Of a stretch of 64,000 nucleotides of DNA, positions 1 to 10,223 are shown one piece after another (position 1 is the stretch's first letter; each line of letters opens with the position of its first letter). The notes under the pieces were generated by a model. The model was not told the origin of the DNA and did no database searches. It saw nothing but the letters and a program-made list of their open reading frames with translations. Made by a program: the position numbers and the translations under genes. The stretch lies in the NCBI RefSeq assembly GCF_003032475.1, contig NZ_CP028369.1, forward strand, positions 3,038,001-3,102,000. The letters are read 5' to 3'. Origin of the DNA: Streptomyces sp. P3 (GTDB taxonomy: Bacteria > Actinomycetota > Actinomycetes > Streptomycetales > Streptomycetaceae).

Positions 1-1665
1 GGTACGGCGATGACCGAGGCCGCCGAGTTCCACCAGATCTACAAGCTCGGCGTGGTGCCGATCCCGACGAACCGGCCGATGGTCCGCAAGGACCAGTCGG
101 ACCTGATCTACCGCACCGAGGTCGCGAAGTTCGAGGCGGTCGTCGACGACATCGCCGAGAAGCACGAGAAGGGTCAGCCGATCCTCGTCGGCACGACGTC
201 GGTCGAGAAGTCCGAGTACCTGTCGCAGCAGCTGTCCAAGCGGGGCATCCAGCACGAGGTGCTGAACGCCAAGCACCACGAGCGTGAGGCGTCGATCGTC
301 GCCCAGGCCGGCCGTCGCGGTGCGGTCACGGTGGCCACGAACATGGCCGGCCGTGGCACGGACATCAAGCTCGGCGGCAACCCCGACGATCTCGCCGAGG
401 CGGAGCTGCGCCAGCGCGGGCTCGACCCGGAGGAGCACATCGAGGAGTGGGCGGCCGCGCTGCCCGCCGCGCTGGAGAAGGCCGAGCAGGCGGTCAAGGC
501 CGAGTTCGACGAGGTCAAGGAGCTGGGCGGCCTCTATGTGCTCGGCACCGAGCGGCACGAGTCGCGTCGTATCGACAACCAGCTGCGCGGTCGTTCCGGC
601 CGTCAGGGCGACCCGGGCGAGTCCCGGTTCTACCTGTCGCTGGGCGACGACCTGATGCGGCTGTTCAAGGCGCAGATGGTCGAGCGCGTGATGTCGATGG
701 CGAATGTGCCGGACGACGTGCCGATCGAGAACAAGATGGTCACCCGCGCGATCGCGTCCGCGCAGTCGCAGGTGGAGCAGCAGAACTTCGAGACGCGTAA
801 GAACGTCCTGAAGTACGACGAGGTGCTCAACCGCCAGCGTGAGGTCATCTACGGTGAGCGGCGTCGCGTGCTGGAGGGTGAGGACCTGCAGGAGCAGATC
901 CACCACTTCATGGACGACACGATCGACGCGTACGTCGGTGCGGAGACCGCCGAGGGCTTCCCGGAGGACTGGGACCTGGACCGGCTGTGGGGCGCCTTCA
1001 AGCAGCTCTACCCGGTGAAGGTGACGGTGGAGGAGCTGGAGGAGGCGGCCGGCGACCGGGCCGGTCTGACGGCCGAGTTCATCTCCGAGTCCATCAAGGA
1101 CGACATCCGCGAGCAGTACGAGTCGCGTGAGGCGCAGCTCGGCTCGGAGATCATGCGTGAGCTGGAGCGCCGGGTCGTGCTGTCCGTCCTGGACCGCAAG
1201 TGGCGTGAGCACCTCTACGAGATGGACTACCTCCAGGAGGGCATCGGTCTGCGCGCGATGGCGCAGAAGGACCCCCTGGTGGAGTACCAGCGTGAGGGCT
1301 TCGACATGTTCTCCGCGATGATGGACGGCATCAAGGAGGAGTCCGTCGGCTACCTGTTCAACCTGGAGGTCCAGGTCGAGCAGCAGGTCGAGGAGGTCCC
1401 GGTGGAGGACGCGCAGGCCGACCAGGACAAGCAGGACGTGGTGCCGGCGCAGGCGGGTTCCCGTCCGGAGATCCGCGCGAAGGGCCTGGACGCTCCGCAG
1501 CGTCGTCAGCTGCACTTCTCGGCGCCCACGGTGGACGGCGAGGGCGGCACGATCGAGGGTGACTTCGAGAGCGACGACGACGAGCCGGTCCGTTCCGCGG
1601 CCGACGGTCTCACGCGCGCGGAGCGCCGTAAGCAGGCGAAGGCCGGGCGGCGTCGCAAGAAGTAG
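1..1665 (+). CDS. secA: Preprotein translocase ATPase SecA, C-terminal part (5' truncated)
   Basis: ATPase motor of the general secretion pathway; it drives unfolded preproteins through SecYEG at the membrane. The frame is open from base 1, so the N-terminus lies upstream; 554 residues remain. The second helicase half is visible: TTSVEKSE, the [13 protein letters not shown] motif V region and [17 protein letters not shown] (motif VI), followed by the helical scaffold/wing regions (VENKMV..., [14 protein letters not shown]). The protein ends in a basic tail, AKAGRRRKK, with no Cys-rich zinc motif; actinobacterial SecA1 proteins typically lack the SecB-binding zinc finger. A strong hairpin follows the stop. 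Identification is certain; only its start is missing. Confidence 0.97.
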   Translation, partial: GTAMTEAAEFHQIYKLGVVPIPTNRPMVRKDQSDLIYRTEVAKFEAVVDDIAEKHEKGQPILVGTTSVEKSEYLSQQLSKRGIQHEVLNAKHHEREASIVAQAGRRGAVTVATNMAGRGTDIKLGGNPDDLAEAELRQRGLDPEEHIEEWAAALPAALEKAEQAVKAEFDEVKELGGLYVLGTERHESRRIDNQLRGRSGRQGDPGESRFYLSLGDDLMRLFKAQMVERVMSMANVPDDVPIENKMVTRAIASAQSQVEQQNFETRKNVLKYDEVLNRQREVIYGERRRVLEGEDLQEQIHHFMDDTIDAYVGAETAEGFPEDWDLDRLWGAFKQLYPVKVTVEELEEAAGDRAGLTAEFISESIKDDIREQYESREAQLGSEIMRELERRVVLSVLDRKWREHLYEMDYLQEGIGLRAMAQKDPLVEYQREGFDMFSAMMDGIKEESVGYLFNLEVQVEQQVEEVPVEDAQADQDKQDVVPAQAGSRPEIRAKGLDAPQRRQLHFSAPTVDGEGGTIEGDFESDDDEPVRSAADGLTRAERRKQAKAGRRRKK

Positions 1666-1703
1666 GGGAGCGCACAGTCGCTGGGACGGCTGTGCGGCGG
1701 TTT

Positions 1704-1737
1704 GAGGGCCGGGTCACCTGTGGGTGGCCCGGCCCTC
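1704..1737 (+). terminator. Probable secA terminator hairpin
   Basis: A 15-bp stem (1704-1718 with 1723-1737, one G-U pair) closes a TGTG loop 39 bp after the secA stop. There is no long T-run, which is usual in this GC-rich genus. Confidence 0.75.
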
Positions 1738-1790
1738 GCGTGTGCCGAGGGCCTTGCGGCCTCTCTCAGGGGCGGTGACGGGCACGATGC

Positions 1791-1837
1791 GGGCGGCTTA
1801 GGGCGGCTTAGGGCGGCTTAGGGCGGCTTCGGGCGGC
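1791..1837. repeat. 10-bp tandem repeat, about 4.7 copies
   Basis: GGGCGGCTTA occurs three times exactly (1791-1820), then once with a terminal C and once partially. It lies between the secA terminator and the end of the convergent Rv3235-like gene. No function is evident. Confidence 0.85.
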
Positions 1838-1892
1838 CCGGCAGCGCCCGTCCCGCCGCTCGCAAGTGCCGAGGGCGGGGGTCCGGGGCCGT

Positions 1893-2627
1893 TCAGTCGT
1901 TGCGGGTGGGGGGCCTGCGGGGGCCGTCGAGTTCCACGGCGGTGCAGCGCCAGCGGCGGTCCGTGCCGAGTTCCAGGCGGAAGGCCATCGCGCGCAGGCG
2001 GTCGCCGGCGCCGATGCGGGCGAAGGCCTCGATGGCGCCGGGGCGTGGCACGTAGTAGCCGATGTCGCGGACGACGGCACGGACGCCGTGGGCGGTGCGC
2101 AGGGGGCCGCGTTCGGCGAGGTGGGCGAGGTCGTCGTAGGCGCGGCCGAGGGTGTGCCGGAGCATGAAGTGGACGGGGCGGCGGCCGGTCAGGACGGCGA
2201 GCAGGCGGTCCGCGAAGAGGTCGGTGGGGCGGGGCTGGGTGAGAGGCCGACGGGGGGTCCGGGTGGGCGCGGCGGGGGCCGCGGGTGCGGCGAGGGAGGC
2301 GGGTGCGGCCGGGTGGTCGTGTCCTGGGCGTGGACGACTGCGTGCGGCCTGTCCGGTGGCCGGACGGTTCTCGGTCGGTCGGCCGGTCCCTGGACGGTTG
2401 TTTCCTGCCGGGGACCCGTCGGCGGGGCGGGCGGGGGAGCCGGGGATGGCCGGGACGGGCGGGCGGTGGCCGGCCGGGGTGCGGGGTGGAGCGGTGCGCG
2501 GGGCGCCGCCGTCGGGGGTGCGGGGCGGGGCGCCGGCGGGGCGGCGGATGTCGCGGCGGCCGGGAGGGCGGGCGCCGGGAGGGCGGGTGCCGGGGTGGTG
2601 CTGCGTCCTCGTCATGACCTTGTCCAT
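1893..2627 (-). CDS. Rv3235-family protein
   Basis: Function unknown. The first ~130 residues are rich in Pro, Arg, Gly and Ala and look disordered. The last ~110 residues are folded: ADRLLAVLTGRRPVHFMLRH, RAYDDLA, and a DRRWRCTAVELDG end that resembles the small Rv3235-like family encoded next to secA in actinobacteria. The open frame extends upstream to 2762, but I chose the ATG giving MDKVMTRTQ at 2627 because the upstream extension reads unlike the family; MTRTQ at 2615 is the alternative. The gene converges on secA. Family assignment is from synteny and the C-terminal pattern. Confidence 0.75.
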   Translation of the reverse strand: MDKVMTRTQHHPGTRPPGARPPGRRDIRRPAGAPPRTPDGGAPRTAPPRTPAGHRPPVPAIPGSPARPADGSPAGNNRPGTGRPTENRPATGQAARSRPRPGHDHPAAPASLAAPAAPAAPTRTPRRPLTQPRPTDLFADRLLAVLTGRRPVHFMLRHTLGRAYDDLAHLAERGPLRTAHGVRAVVRDIGYYVPRPGAIEAFARIGAGDRLRAMAFRLELGTDRRWRCTAVELDGPRRPPTRND

Positions 2628-2984
2628 GGGGGTCCCCGTTCGCTGGGCTCTTGGAGCTCTGCTTCTACCGAGCGGTAACTTTCCGCTGTGGATCTTGTAC
2701 GGGGTGATGGCCCGCTGCGGCAAGGAAGCGCGGGGGTGGGCGTGAGGGGCTGGAGAGTTCACCTATCAGGGGTGGGGCAGGACGTCCGGGGCCCGGCGTC
2801 ACGGGCCGGGACCGGGTGAGACCAGGGGTGCGGGGTTGACGTCCGGCGGGGTGTGGGCAGGGACCCGAAAGGGGACGCCCGCACGTATCCTGAAGGCCCT
2901 CCGGAAGGTGCGGAACCGTGCTTCCCGGGGCACCGAGTCCGAGCCGGCGACCCGAGCCGGCGACCACGAGAAGAGCGGCCAGCC

Positions 2985-3512
2985 ATGCGCGTCTACGTCC
3001 CCCTGACCCTCCCCGGCCTCGCCGAGGCGCACAAGACGGGTGAGCTGGGAGCCGGGCCGCTCGTCGCGTACGCCGTCACGCCCGCGCTGCGCGAGTGGTA
3101 TGTCTCCGACGACACCGAGGAACTGGAGTACGCGGCGCTCGGCAGGGCGGCGCTCGCCTCGCTGCGGCTCCTGGACGCGGACCCGGACGCGCCGCGGAAA
3201 CGAGTCGTGGTCGCCGTCGACGTGCCGGACCGGATGGCCGCGGTCGGCCCCGAGCGTGGGTCCGAGCGTGGGCCCGACCCGGACGCGCCGGGTGAAGTGC
3301 GGGTGAGCGGCGTCGTGCGGCTGGCCAAGGCGGCCGCGGTGCACGTCGACGCCCCCGAGGCGGAGACGGACGTGACCGCCGCCGCGCGGGCGCTCGCCGC
3401 GGCGGACGGCGGGGACGACGACGCGCAGGCCGTCGTGGACGGGGCCGAGGACCACGAGCTGCTCTGGTTCGCCCCGCAGGAGATCGCGAGCCTGCTGGGG
3501 TCCGGGGTCTGA
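2985..3512 (+). CDS. DUF6912-like conserved protein
   Basis: A 175-residue soluble protein starting [20 protein letters not shown]. Recognisable family features are the opening [25 protein letters not shown] and [19 protein letters not shown], followed by a VVVAVDVPD strand; this matches the actinobacterial DUF6912 family as I recall it. No catalytic motif is visible and the function is unknown. The frame is open further upstream (to 2853) but the family starts at this ATG, preceded by GAGCGG. It precedes the HAD hydrolase on the same strand, separated by a minisatellite. Confidence 0.8.
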   Translation: MRVYVPLTLPGLAEAHKTGELGAGPLVAYAVTPALREWYVSDDTEELEYAALGRAALASLRLLDADPDAPRKRVVVAVDVPDRMAAVGPERGSERGPDPDAPGEVRVSGVVRLAKAAAVHVDAPEAETDVTAAARALAAADGGDDDAQAVVDGAEDHELLWFAPQEIASLLGSGV

Positions 3513-3540
3513 GCGCGGGCCGCCTCCCGCCACCTCGCCC

Positions 3541-3689
3541 GGACCTCCCGGACCTCCCGGACCTCCCGGACCTCCCGGACCTCCCGGACCTCCCGGACCT
3601 CCCGGACCTCCCGGACCTCCCGGACCTCCCGGACCTCCCGGACCTCCCGGACCTCCCGGACCTCCCGGACCTCCCGGACCTCCCGGACC
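3541..3689. repeat. 9-bp minisatellite, 16 copies
   Basis: GGACCTCCC is repeated 16 times without error (3541-3684) with a partial 17th. It lies wholly in the 231-bp gap between the DUF6912-like gene and the HAD gene. Perfect copies point to recent slippage expansion. On the minus strand it makes an artefactual Gly-Gly-Pro reading frame. Confidence 0.97.
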
Positions 3690-3743
3690 GTTCCGGGGTC
3701 GGCGGTCATCCGACTGTCGGTGGCGGCGGGTACTTTTGCAGAC

Positions 3744-4409
3744 ATGGGGAAGCAGCGAGCGGCGCACATCGTCTGGGACTGGAACGGGACGCTGTTCCAC
3801 GACAACGACGCGATCATCGGGGCGACGAACGCGGCGTTCGTCGAGTTGGGGCTGGAGCCGATCACGCTGGAGCAGTACCGGGCGCTGTACTGCGTGCCGG
3901 TGCCGAAGTTCTACGAGCGGCTGATGGGCAGGCTGCCCACCGACGCCGAGTGGGAGCTGATGGACGGGGTCTTCCACCGGTACTACGCCGAGCACCGGGT
4001 GCGGTGCGGGCTCACCGAGGGAGCGGCGGAGCTGCTCTCCGGGTGGCGGTCGGCGGGGCACAGTCAGTCACTGCTCAGCATGTACGTGCACGATGAACTC
4101 GTGCCGCTGGTCCGGGGATTCGGGATCGAGCCGCACTTCGTCCGGGTCGACGGGCGGATCGGGCCCTCCGGGGGCAGCAAGGCCGAGCACATGGTGCGGC
4201 ATCTGGCGGCGCTGGCCGGCGTCGAGCCGGCGCGCACGGTGGTGATCGGGGACGCGGCCGACGACGCGGTGGCCGCGCTGCACGCGGGGGCGAAGGCCGT
4301 GCTGTACACCGGCGGGTCGCACAGCCGGGCCAGCCTGGAGGGGGTCGGGGCACCGGTGGTGGACACGCTGGGGGAGGCGGTGGAGATGGCGGGGCGTATC
4401 GCCGCGTAG
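3744..4409 (+). CDS. HAD-family hydrolase
   Basis: A 221-residue cytosolic HAD-superfamily protein, probably a small-molecule phosphatase. Motif I is VWDWNGTLF (D12-W-N14), motif II lies in the [11 protein letters not shown] stretch, a lysine follows at GGSKAEHM, and motif IV is [10 protein letters not shown] helical cap (about residues 20-90) is of the phosphoglycolate-phosphatase/beta-phosphoglucomutase type. The Asp two residues after the nucleophile, usual in phosphatases, is Asn here. Start ATG at 3744 is chosen because family members begin just before the nucleophile; a GTG at 3720 is in frame. No clear Shine-Dalgarno sequence precedes it. Substrate unknown. Confidence 0.85.
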   Translation: MGKQRAAHIVWDWNGTLFHDNDAIIGATNAAFVELGLEPITLEQYRALYCVPVPKFYERLMGRLPTDAEWELMDGVFHRYYAEHRVRCGLTEGAAELLSGWRSAGHSQSLLSMYVHDELVPLVRGFGIEPHFVRVDGRIGPSGGSKAEHMVRHLAALAGVEPARTVVIGDAADDAVAALHAGAKAVLYTGGSHSRASLEGVGAPVVDTLGEAVEMAGRIAA

Positions 4410-5187
4410 GCCTCCGGCGGTGGGGCGGTTCTTGCGGGGTGCTCGGGCGGGGTCCCAGGGTGTCTCGCCCCGCCGCCCCCACCCGTGCCGTCCCGTCCCG
4501 GGGCCCCGCCCCTGCACCCCGGGCGGGGACCGCGTCCCCCGCACCCCTGGTGGGGCTGCGCCCCTGCCGCACACGCGGGCGGGCACTGCGTCTCCTGCGG
4601 CCCCCGTCTGACCCGTCGGACGGTGTTTCGGCCCTCGCGGGGAGCGGGGGCGGCTATCTGTTGCTGGGGCTCCGGGCCGGGGGCGTGTCCCGGGGCCTGT
4701 GGCCGGCGGGGGTCGCGTACACCTGCGGGCCGGGGTCGGGGTCGGTGGCTGTCGGTTCTGTGCAGAACGTCAAAGTTCTGGTCCCTGTTTTGTACACATA
4801 CGGCTCATGACGGAGGGCCCGGGGGGAGCGATAGCCTTGGTGGCGTGATCAGCGCGATATCTCGCGGGGGCGCTGTTGCCCCTGCCCTGCGCCCGGTGTG
4901 TGCGGACCATCTCCGCTACCGGGCGGCGGTCGCTGGTCGGCGCGGGCGGGACAGGGGCGCAAGGTGCCCCGGGACGCCGTACACACCCGGCGGGAAAAGC
5001 GTGGCGCGGAGAGCAGCGTCACACGCCGCGGCGGTGTCGAGAATGGCCGATAACCCCCCACTCATCTCACCTTGCGGCATAGCGTCGGAGCAGACCGGAG
5101 ACCCCGGCCCGTGGCGTCGAGCCGCAGGGGGAGAGCCCGTACTTCCTTCTACGTCACGCAACGGCGCGCGACAGGAGTCAGAGGACA
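4410..5187. other. Long gene-free region upstream of gdh
   Basis: About 780 bp with no convincing gene; the reading frames present lack typical Streptomyces third-position bias or family likeness. It carries a clustered operator-like element at 4755-4780 and an AT-richer patch, TTTTGTACACATACG, just after it that could hold the gdh promoter. A long leader for gdh is therefore likely. Confidence 0.6.
4755..4780. promoter_or_regulatory. Triple half-site cluster (candidate operator for gdh)
   Basis: Three alternating copies of one hexamer: GTTCTG (4755-4760), its complement CAGAAC (4763-4768) and GTTCTG again (4775-4780). The first pair has a 2-bp spacer, the second a 6-bp spacer, so two perfect inverted repeats share the middle arm. 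It is about 410 bp before the gdh start. Regulator unknown. Confidence 0.5.
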
Positions 5188-8100
5188 ATGCAGACCAAGC
5201 TGGACGAAGCCAAGGCCGAGCTGCTCGACAGGGCGGCGCGGGTCGCTGAGAACAGCCCGGTCGGGGGGAATCTACCGACTGGGACGACGGGCGAGGGCAC
5301 GCCGGGCACCCCGGACCACGCCGCTCTGCTCGCGTTCCTCCAGCGCTACTACCTGCACACCGCCCAGGAGGACCTGAGCGACCGCGACCCGGTCGACGTC
5401 TTCGGGGCGGCGCTCTCCCACTACCGGCTGGCCGAGAACCGGCCGCAGGGCACCGCGAACGTGCGGGTGCACACGCCCACCGTCGAGGAGAACGGCTGGA
5501 CGTGCACCCACTCCGTCGTCGAGGTGGTCACCGACGACATGCCGTTCCTGGTCGACTCCGTCACCAACGAGCTGACCCGGCAGGGGCGGGGCATCCACCT
5601 CGTCATCCACCCGCAGGTCTTGGTGCGGCGCGATGTGACCGGCAAGCTCATCGAGGTGCTGAGCGTTCCGCCGGCCGCCGGGAAGCTTCCGCACGACGGG
5701 CATGTCGAGTCCTGGATCCACGTCGAGATCGACCGTGAGACGGACCGTGCCGACCTCAAGCAGATCACCGCCGATCTGCTGCGCGTCCTGTCCGACGTCC
5801 GGGAGGCCGTCGAGGACTGGGAGAAGATGCGGGAGACGGCGCTGCGCGTCGCCGACGGGCTCCCCGAGGAGCACGTTCCCGGCGACCTGGCGCGGCCCGA
5901 GGTCGACGAGGCCCGCGAGCTGCTGCGCTGGCTGGCCGCCGACCACTTCACCTTCCTCGGCTACCGGGAGTACCAGCTGCGCGGGGACGACTCGCTGGCC
6001 GCCGTCCCCGGCACGGGGCTCGGCATCCTGCGCTCCGACCCGCATCACGCCGACGGTGACGCCCACCCCGTCAGCCCGTCCTTCGAGCGGCTGCCGGCCG
6101 ACGCCCGGGCCAAGGCGCGGGAGCACAAGCTGCTGGTGCTGACCAAGGCGAACAGCCGGGCCACCGTGCACCGGCCCTCCTACCTCGACTACGTCGGTGT
6201 GAAGAGGTTCGACGAGGCGGGCAACGTCGTCGGCGAGCGACGCTTCCTCGGACTGTTCTCCTCCGCCGCCTACACCGAGTCCGTGGCGCGGGTGCCGGTC
6301 GTGCGGCGCAAGGTCGCGGCCGTGCTGGAGGGCGCCGGGTTCTCGCCCAACAGCCATGACGGACGCGACCTGCTCCAGATCATGGAGACCTACCCGCGCG
6401 ACGAGATCTTCCAGACGCCGGTGGACGAACTGAGGTCCATCGTCACCAGCGTCCTCTACCTCCAGGAGCGGCGGCGGCTGCGGCTCTACCTGCGGCAGGA
6501 CGAGTACGGGCGCTACTACTCCGCGCTCGTCTACCTGCCCCGCGACCGGTACACCACGGGTGTGCGGCTGCGGATCATCGACATCCTCAAGGAGGAACTG
6601 GGCGGGACGAGCGTCGACTTCACCGCCTGGAACACCGAGTCGATCCTGTCCCGGCTGCACTTCGTGGTCCGCGTCCCGCAGGGCACCGAGCTGCCGGAGC
6701 TGTCCGACGCCGACAAGGAGCGCATCGAGGCGCGGCTGGTCGAGGCGGCACGTTCCTGGGCCGACGCGTTCCAGGAGGCGCTCAACGCCGAACTCGGCGA
6801 GGAGAAGGCCGCCGAGCTGCTGCGGCGCTACAGTCACGCCTTCCCCGAGGGCTACAAGGCCGACCACACGCCGCGCGCCGCGGTCGCCGACCTCGTCCAC
6901 CTGGAGCGGCTGACCGAGGAGCGGAACTTCTCGCTCAGCCTGTACGAGCCGGTGGGCGCCGCGCCCGGCGAGCGCCGCTTCAAGATCTACCGCAAGGGTG
7001 ACGCGATCTCCCTGTCGGCGGTGCTGCCGGTGCTGAGCCGGCTCGGCGTCGAGGTGATCGACGAGCGGCCGTACGAACTGCGCTGCGCGGACCGCACGCA
7101 CGCCTGGATCTACGACTTCGGCCTGCGCATCCCCAAGGCGCTGGCCGGCCCCGGCGGCGACTTCCTCGGCGACGACGGGCGTGAGCGGTTCCAGGAGGCG
7201 TTCTCGGCGACCTGGACGGGCAAGGCGGAGAACGACGGGTTCAACGCGCTGGTGCTGGGCGCGGGGCTGAGCTGGCGGCAGGCGGTGGTGCTGCGCGCGT
7301 ACGCCAAGTACCTGCGGCAGGCCGGGTCCACCTTCAGCCAGGACTACATGGAGGACACGCTCCGCACCAACGTGCACACCACCAGGCTGCTGGTGTCGCT
7401 GTTCGAGGCGCGGATGTCGCCCGACCGGCAGCGCGCCGGGCACGAGATCGTCGACGCCCTGCTCGAGGAGCTCGACGCCGCGCTCGACCAGGTGGCCTCG
7501 CTGGACGAGGACCGCATCCTGCGGTCCTTCCTCACCGTCATCAAGGCGACCCTGCGCACCAACTTCTTCCAGGAGCGCGCGGACGGCGGGCCGCACGACT
7601 ACGTGTCGATGAAGTTCGACCCGCAGGCCATCCCGGACCTGCCGGCGCCGAGGCCCGCGTTCGAGATCTGGGTGTACTCGCCTCAGGTGGAGGGTGTGCA
7701 TCTGCGGTTCGGGAAGGTCGCGCGCGGCGGTCTGCGCTGGTCCGACCGGCGTGAGGACTTCCGGACCGAGGTGCTCGGCCTGGTGAAGGCGCAGATGGTG
7801 AAGAACACCGTCATCGTGCCGGTCGGCGCCAAGGGCGGCTTCGTCGCCAAGCAGCTGCCCGACCCCGCCGTGGACCGTGACGCGTGGCTCGCCGAGGGCA
7901 TCTCCAGCTACAGGACGTTCATCTCGGCACTGCTCGACATCACCGACAACATGGTCGGCGGGGAGGTCGTGCCGCCGGCCGACGTCGTGCGGCACGACGA
8001 GGACGACACCTATCTGGTGGTCGCCGCCGACAAGGGCACGGCGACGTTCTCCGACATCGCCAACCAGGTCGCCGAGTCGTACGACTTCTGGCTCGGGGAC

Positions 8101-10134
8101 GCCTTCGCCTCCGGCGGCTCGGCCGGCTACGACCACAAGGGCATGGGCATCACCGCCCGCGGCGCCTGGGAGTCCGTGAAGCGGCACTTCCGGGAGCTCG
8201 GCGTGGACACGCAGAGCGAGGACTTCACGGTCGTCGGCATCGGAGACATGTCCGGTGACGTGTTCGGCAACGGCATGCTGCTCAGCGAGCACATCCGGCT
8301 GGTCGCCGCCTTCGACCACCGGCACATCTTCATCGACCCGAAGCCGGATGCGGCGACCTCGTACGCCGAGCGGCGCCGGCTGTTCGAACTGCCGCGTTCC
8401 AGCTGGGCCGACTACAACGCCGAACTGCTCTCCGCGGGCGGCGGGATCTTCCCCCGTACCGCCAAGGCGATCCCGGTCAACTCCCACATCCGGGAGGCCC
8501 TCGGCATCGACGCGGGCGTCACCAAGCTGACCCCGGCCGACCTGATGAAGGCGATCCTGCGGGCGCCGGTGGACCTGCTGTGGAACGGCGGCATCGGCAC
8601 GTACGTGAAGTCCGCGGCGGAGTCGAACGCCGACGTCGGCGACAAGGCCAACGACCCGATCCGGGTGGACGGCGCCGACCTGCGCGTCAAGGTCGTCGGC
8701 GAGGGCGGCAACCTGGGGCTGACCCAGCTCGGCCGGATCGAGTTCGCGCTGCACGGCGGCCGCATCAACACGGACGCCATCGACAACAGCGCCGGCGTGG
8801 ACACCTCCGACCACGAGGTGAACATCAAGATCCTGCTCAACGGCCTGGTCGCCGAGGGCGACATGACCGTCAAGCAGCGCAACAAGCTGCTCGCGGAGAT
8901 GACCGACGAGGTCGGCGCGCTCGTCCTGCGCAACAACTACGCGCAGAACACGGCGATCGCCAACGCCCTCGCCCAGTCCAAGGACATGCTCCACGCCCAG
9001 CAGCGCTTCATGCGCCACCTGGTGCGTGAGGGGCATCTGGACCGGGCCCTGGAGTTCCTGCCCACCGACCGGCAGATCCGCGAGCGTCTCGGCGCAGGCC
9101 AGGGCCTGACCAGTCCGGAGACGGCCGTCCTGATGGCGTACACCAAGATCACGGTGTCGGACGAGCTGCTGCACACCTCGCTGCCCGAGGACCCCTACCT
9201 GCGGACGCTGCTGCACGCCTACTTCCCGACGGCGTTGCGCGAGCGGTTCCCCGAGGGCGTCGACAGCCACCCGCTGCGCCGTGAGATCACCACGACCGTC
9301 CTGGTCAACGACACGGTCAACACGGGCGGTACGACGTATCTGCACCGGCTGCGTGAGGAGACCGGCGCTTCGCTGGAGGAGATCGTGCGGGCCCAGACCG
9401 TGGCCCGGGCGATCTTCAGCTCGGCGCCGGTGTGGGACGCGGTGGAGGAGCTCGACAACCGGGTCGAGGCGGAGGTGCAGACCCGGATCCGGCTGCACTC
9501 GCGGCGGCTCGTCGAGCGCGGCACGCGCTGGCTGCTGAACAACCGGCCGCAGCCGCTGCAGCTCGCGGAGACGGTCGACTTCTTCGCCGAGCGCGTCGAG
9601 CAGGTGTGGTCGCAGCTGACGAAGCTGCTGCGCGGCGCGGACCTGGAGTGGTGGCAGCGCATCCACGACGAGCTGACCGCCTCCGGCGTCCCGGACGAGC
9701 TGGCGACGCGGGTGGCCGGGTTCTCCTCGGCGTTCCCGGCGCTGGACATCGTGTCGGTGGCCGACCGCATGGGCAAGGACCCGCTGGACGTCGCCGAGGT
9801 GTACTACGACCTCGCCGACCGCCTGCGGATCAGCCGGCTGATGGACCGGATCATCGAGCTGCCGCGCGCCGATCGCTGGCAGTCGATGGCCCGAGCCTCC
9901 ATTCGCGAGGACCTGTACGCGGCGCACGCGGCGCTGACCGCGGACGTCCTGGCCGTCGGCAACGGGACCTCGACGCCCGAGCAGCGGTTCACGGCGTGGG
10001 AGGAGAAGAACGCGGCGATCCTGGGCCGGGCGCGCACCACGCTGGAGGAGATCCAGAGCTCGGAGACGTTCGACCTGGCCAACCTGTCGGTGGCCATGCG
10101 GACGATGCGCACGCTGCTGCGGACGCACTCGTAG
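5188..10134 (+). CDS. gdh: NAD-specific glutamate dehydrogenase, 180-kDa class
   Basis: Oxidative deamination of L-glutamate to 2-oxoglutarate and ammonium with NAD+, a catabolic link between amino acids and the TCA cycle. At 1648 residues it has the length of the large GDH class first described in Streptomyces clavuligerus. The N-terminal ~750 residues form the regulatory half (for example DDMPFLVDSVTNEL and FLGYREY). The catalytic core includes KVARGGLRWSDRREDFR and LVKAQMVKNTVIVPVGAKGG with the lysines expected for substrate binding (~residues 845-885). The nucleotide-binding part has VVGEGGNLGLTQLGR (~1168). A helical C-terminal domain follows. ATG at 5188 has GAGG upstream. The gene stands alone, with a hairpin after it. 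Confidence 0.97.
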   Translation: MQTKLDEAKAELLDRAARVAENSPVGGNLPTGTTGEGTPGTPDHAALLAFLQRYYLHTAQEDLSDRDPVDVFGAALSHYRLAENRPQGTANVRVHTPTVEENGWTCTHSVVEVVTDDMPFLVDSVTNELTRQGRGIHLVIHPQVLVRRDVTGKLIEVLSVPPAAGKLPHDGHVESWIHVEIDRETDRADLKQITADLLRVLSDVREAVEDWEKMRETALRVADGLPEEHVPGDLARPEVDEARELLRWLAADHFTFLGYREYQLRGDDSLAAVPGTGLGILRSDPHHADGDAHPVSPSFERLPADARAKAREHKLLVLTKANSRATVHRPSYLDYVGVKRFDEAGNVVGERRFLGLFSSAAYTESVARVPVVRRKVAAVLEGAGFSPNSHDGRDLLQIMETYPRDEIFQTPVDELRSIVTSVLYLQERRRLRLYLRQDEYGRYYSALVYLPRDRYTTGVRLRIIDILKEELGGTSVDFTAWNTESILSRLHFVVRVPQGTELPELSDADKERIEARLVEAARSWADAFQEALNAELGEEKAAELLRRYSHAFPEGYKADHTPRAAVADLVHLERLTEERNFSLSLYEPVGAAPGERRFKIYRKGDAISLSAVLPVLSRLGVEVIDERPYELRCADRTHAWIYDFGLRIPKALAGPGGDFLGDDGRERFQEAFSATWTGKAENDGFNALVLGAGLSWRQAVVLRAYAKYLRQAGSTFSQDYMEDTLRTNVHTTRLLVSLFEARMSPDRQRAGHEIVDALLEELDAALDQVASLDEDRILRSFLTVIKATLRTNFFQERADGGPHDYVSMKFDPQAIPDLPAPRPAFEIWVYSPQVEGVHLRFGKVARGGLRWSDRREDFRTEVLGLVKAQMVKNTVIVPVGAKGGFVAKQLPDPAVDRDAWLAEGISSYRTFISALLDITDNMVGGEVVPPADVVRHDEDDTYLVVAADKGTATFSDIANQVAESYDFWLGDAFASGGSAGYDHKGMGITARGAWESVKRHFRELGVDTQSEDFTVVGIGDMSGDVFGNGMLLSEHIRLVAAFDHRHIFIDPKPDAATSYAERRRLFELPRSSWADYNAELLSAGGGIFPRTAKAIPVNSHIREALGIDAGVTKLTPADLMKAILRAPVDLLWNGGIGTYVKSAAESNADVGDKANDPIRVDGADLRVKVVGEGGNLGLTQLGRIEFALHGGRINTDAIDNSAGVDTSDHEVNIKILLNGLVAEGDMTVKQRNKLLAEMTDEVGALVLRNNYAQNTAIANALAQSKDMLHAQQRFMRHLVREGHLDRALEFLPTDRQIRERLGAGQGLTSPETAVLMAYTKITVSDELLHTSLPEDPYLRTLLHAYFPTALRERFPEGVDSHPLRREITTTVLVNDTVNTGGTTYLHRLREETGASLEEIVRAQTVARAIFSSAPVWDAVEELDNRVEAEVQTRIRLHSRRLVERGTRWLLNNRPQPLQLAETVDFFAERVEQVWSQLTKLLRGADLEWWQRIHDELTASGVPDELATRVAGFSSAFPALDIVSVADRMGKDPLDVAEVYYDLADRLRISRLMDRIIELPRADRWQSMARASIREDLYAAHAALTADVLAVGNGTSTPEQRFTAWEEKNAAILGRARTTLEEIQSSETFDLANLSVAMRTMRTLLRTHS

Positions 10135-10163
10135 GCGGTGAGCCGCAGGCGGTAGGCATGCGG

Positions 10164-10198
10164 GAAGGGCGCCCCCGATCGATTCGGGGGCGCCCTTC
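10164..10198. terminator. Bidirectional terminator between gdh and tagH
   Basis: A perfect 15-bp stem (10164-10178 with 10184-10198) and a 5-nt loop, placed between the convergent gdh and tagH stops, so it can serve both. Confidence 0.85.
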
Positions 10199-10223
10199 GC
10201 GCGTGGGGTGGAGGCGGCTGCGG

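Noticed and set aside
2799..4061. Collagen-like minus-strand protein with a long GPGGPG run
   Set aside because: The run is only the translation of the 9-bp minisatellite, and the rest is antisense to the DUF6912-like and HAD genes.
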